Of a stretch of 6,780 nucleotides of DNA, positions 5,875 through 6,780 are shown piece after piece. This stretch comes from Planctomycetota bacterium. GTDB lineage: Bacteria > Planctomycetota > Phycisphaerae > Sedimentisphaerales > Anaerobacaceae. A model generated the notes under the pieces. The model did not search any database. It had not been told where the DNA came from and saw only the letters and a program-made list of their open reading frames with translations. The stretch spans positions 1 through 6,780 of the forward strand of contig JAGLTN010000474.1 of NCBI GenBank assembly GCA_023135255.1, read 5' to 3'. A program made the translations under genes and the position numbers. Every line of letters starts with the position of its first letter. Positions within the stretch are counted from its first letter, which is position 1.

Positions 5875-6396
5875 TTAATAACAGATCAAGCTTTTAGCAT
5901 CATACCCGCCCAGCTTTTCTCTGCCGCCAAGGCCGCTAAGCTCAATAAGAAAATTAATGCCGGTAATCTCGCCGCCTATTTTTTCAATAAGCTCGCACGC
6001 CGCCTTCATAGTTCCCCCAGTCGCTAGCAGATCATCGATCATCAAAACCCTTGGCCCTTTAATAATAGCATCGCGGTGAACCTCTAAAGTATCGGTTCCA
6101 TACTCCAAATCGTAAGTGACACTCTCCGTATCAAAAGGCAGTTTACCCTTCTTGCGAATCGGAATAAAACCGACTCCAAGCCTCTCCGCAACTGCCGGGC
6201 CGAATATAAAACCCCTCGCCTCAACCGCTGCTACATAGTCGATATCTGCACCAGTAAACTCCCCGCAAAAATAATCCATTGCCGCCGAAAGTGCCTTCCC
6301 ATTCTCAAGCAAAGGCGTAATATCACGAAACAATATCCCCTCCTTAGGCCAATCCGGTATATCACGAATATAACTTTTAAGATCGATCTCTTGCAT
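5875..6396 (-). CDS. apt: Adenine phosphoribosyltransferase
   Basis: Purine-salvage enzyme joining adenine and PRPP into AMP and pyrophosphate in the cytosol. 173 residues from the chosen start, within the usual 170-180. In order: IRDIPDWPKEGILFRDITPLL (10-30), the adenine-site region VEARGFIFG (58-66), the flexible loop IRKKGKLP (80-87), the YDLEYGTDTLEVHRDAI segment (95-111), and the PRPP-binding signature VLMIDDLLATGGT (117-129) with its two acidic residues. I prefer ATG 6396 because GGAG lies 9 nt before it and the product then starts like other Apt proteins; ATG 6411, five codons upstream, gives 178 residues but has only a poor GGA site. The gene ends tail-to-tail with prmC. Confidence 0.96.
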   Translation of the reverse strand: MQEIDLKSYIRDIPDWPKEGILFRDITPLLENGKALSAAMDYFCGEFTGADIDYVAAVEARGFIFGPAVAERLGVGFIPIRKKGKLPFDTESVTYDLEYGTDTLEVHRDAIIKGPRVLMIDDLLATGGTMKAACELIEKIGGEITGINFLIELSGLGGREKLGGYDAKSLICY

Positions 6397-6411
6397 TTCT
6401 AAATTCTCCAT

Positions 6412-6519
6412 AAATTATCATCCGCAAACCATTCTGACAAATCAAAAGAAAATTTGCAAGTATAACAATAGTAAATATTTCCCAACTGGTCTCCCCCTCA
6501 AGCGATGCTCCTGGATATC
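6412..6519. other. Gene-free stretch upstream of apt, left part of the 300-bp intergenic region
   Basis: No open frame with a ribosome site is seen here on either strand. It must hold the apt promoter on the minus strand. The best match is TATACT (6464-6459) with TTGGGA (6485-6480) at a short 15-bp spacing, which would give a leader of about 55 nt. I do not regard that match as secure. A pyrimidine-rich patch at 6491-6499 has no recognised role. Confidence 0.4.
6459..6485 (-). promoter_or_regulatory. Poor candidate promoter for apt
   Basis: -35 TTGGGA and -10 TATACT on the minus strand. Spacing of 15 bp is below optimum and the -35 matches four of six bases. Listed because no better match is visible between apt and the divergent transcript. 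Confidence 0.22.
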
Positions 6520-6570
6520 TCGCGAATATTTTAATTGACACAAATTATACAACATCTATAATCATCGCGA
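6520..6570. repeat. Pair of TCGCGA palindromes flanking a promoter
   Basis: TCGCGA occurs at 6520-6525 and again at 6565-6570, each extended to TCGCGAA, 45 bp apart. One lies upstream of the -35 box, the other at the expected transcription start. A CG-rich hexamer repeated in such AT-rich DNA suggests a paired operator, but two copies of a 6-7-mer can also be coincidence. Confidence 0.4.
6535..6562 (+). promoter_or_regulatory. Perfect-consensus sigma70-type promoter
   Basis: TTGACA (6535-6540) and TATAAT (6557-6562) separated by 16 bp; all twelve consensus bases match. Predicted start near 6569, about 147 nt upstream of the ATG at 6716. It should be intrinsically strong, which makes the long leader behind it a likely control point. 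Confidence 0.75.
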
Positions 6571-6715
6571 AGCAACTCAAAAGGAAGCAGGAATTTTGAG
6601 GAAGAAATTATAATCAGGCAGTTGCGGCTGTCATTTTACCAGAAAGGAGGATGGTACACACAAACCGCAGTTACGTTTTTTAACTACAAATAAACAATTT
6701 TTTAAGGAGTTTGAA
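6569..6715 (+). promoter_or_regulatory. Structured 5' leader with GGA-loop hairpins
   Basis: Predicted untranslated leader of the gene at 6716. Hairpin I pairs CTCAAAA (6576-6582) with TTTTGAG (6594-6600) around the purine loop GGAAGCAGGAA. Hairpin II spans 6620-6672 and contains an inner stem TACCA/TGGTA (6637-6641, 6652-6656) whose loop is GAAAGGAGGA. Six GGA motifs occur in the leader (6583, 6590, 6600, 6646, 6649, 6706), the last in the ribosome site of the gene. GGA in hairpin loops is how CsrA/RsmA proteins recognise RNA, so CsrA-type control is a reasonable guess. The leader matches no riboswitch class I can recall with confidence. Confidence 0.4.
6620..6681 (+). terminator. Terminator-like hairpin with T6 run inside the leader
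   Basis: Bases 6620-6627 can pair with 6665-6672 (eight pairs, including two G-U), and TGT 6629-6631 pairs with ACA 6660-6662 across a small internal loop. After the 3' arm come ACG and six T residues at 6676-6681. This resembles an attenuator, but the stem is long-looped and holds few GC pairs, so efficiency may be low. Confidence 0.3.
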
Positions 6716-6780
6716 ATGAAGAAGAATTTATTAATTATTGCAATAGTTGTCTGTCTGCTAAGCATCACAAATGCTTTAGC
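6716..6780 (+). CDS. Start of a secreted protein, signal peptide only (truncated by window edge)
   Basis: ATG 6716 is preceded by AAGGAG at 6704-6709, 6 nt away, a good ribosome site. The frame stays open to the edge and reads MKKNLLIIAIVVCLLSITNA followed by Leu and Ala: two lysines, a hydrophobic core and a small-residue end with ALA as likely cleavage motif. That is a typical Sec signal peptide. There is a cysteine at residue 13 within the hydrophobic core, too early for a lipobox. The mature protein lies outside the window, so no function can be given. It is placed behind a strong promoter and a structured leader. Confidence 0.8.
   Translation, partial: MKKNLLIIAIVVCLLSITNAL

Noticed and set aside
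6590..6614. Tiny frame from TTG 6596 (MRKKL) in the leader
   Set aside because: Five codons with an AGGA only 3 nt upstream; no reason to believe it is translated.
1..6780. CRISPR array, insertion sequence, tRNA or toxin-antitoxin pair
   Set aside because: I found no regularly spaced repeats, no transposase motifs or terminal repeats, no cloverleaf with TTC-type arm, and no pair of small overlapping genes.

Overview
The window looks like a housekeeping and accessory stretch of a Gram-negative chromosome, most plausibly a planctomycete (Phycisphaerae or Sedimentisphaerales-like). That guess rests on a short secreted protein with a textbook PEP-CTERM tail, a second Sec-exported protein with a polysaccharide-enzyme look, and AT-leaning intergenic DNA beside core genes of mixed composition. 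The sequence itself does not prove the phylum.

Left part, minus strand: argB (GTG start) followed by argD (cut by the left edge) form an arginine-biosynthesis operon. It is read from a well-formed sigma70-type promoter at 1442-1470 that carries an inverted repeat between its -35 and -10 boxes. Upstream of it, also on the minus strand, lies a 792-residue exported protein. It has an N-terminal beta-rich half and a C-terminal helical half resembling six-hairpin (alpha/alpha)6 glycoside hydrolases of the GH63/MGH1 type.

Middle: that gene and a plus-strand PEP-CTERM protein gene diverge from a 180-bp region. There, two candidate promoters face away from each other with overlapping -35 boxes. The two envelope or extracellular proteins may therefore be controlled together, though this is inference.

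Right part: prmC (release-factor glutamine methyltransferase, plus) and apt (adenine phosphoribosyltransferase, minus) converge with only 3 bp between their stop codons. To the right of apt is a roughly 300-bp region without an evident gene. It contains a perfect-consensus promoter (TTGACA, 16 bp, TATAAT) flanked by two TCGCGA palindromes, then a leader of about 147 nt. The leader can fold into two hairpins with purine-rich GGA loops, the second followed by a T6 run, before a new secreted-protein gene begins at 6716 and runs off the right edge.

I see no tRNA, rRNA, CRISPR array, transposase or IS end. The core genes are ordinary. The least explained parts are the structured leader at 6569-6715, the divergent promoter region around 4067-4117, and the exact specificity of the large exported hydrolase-like protein.
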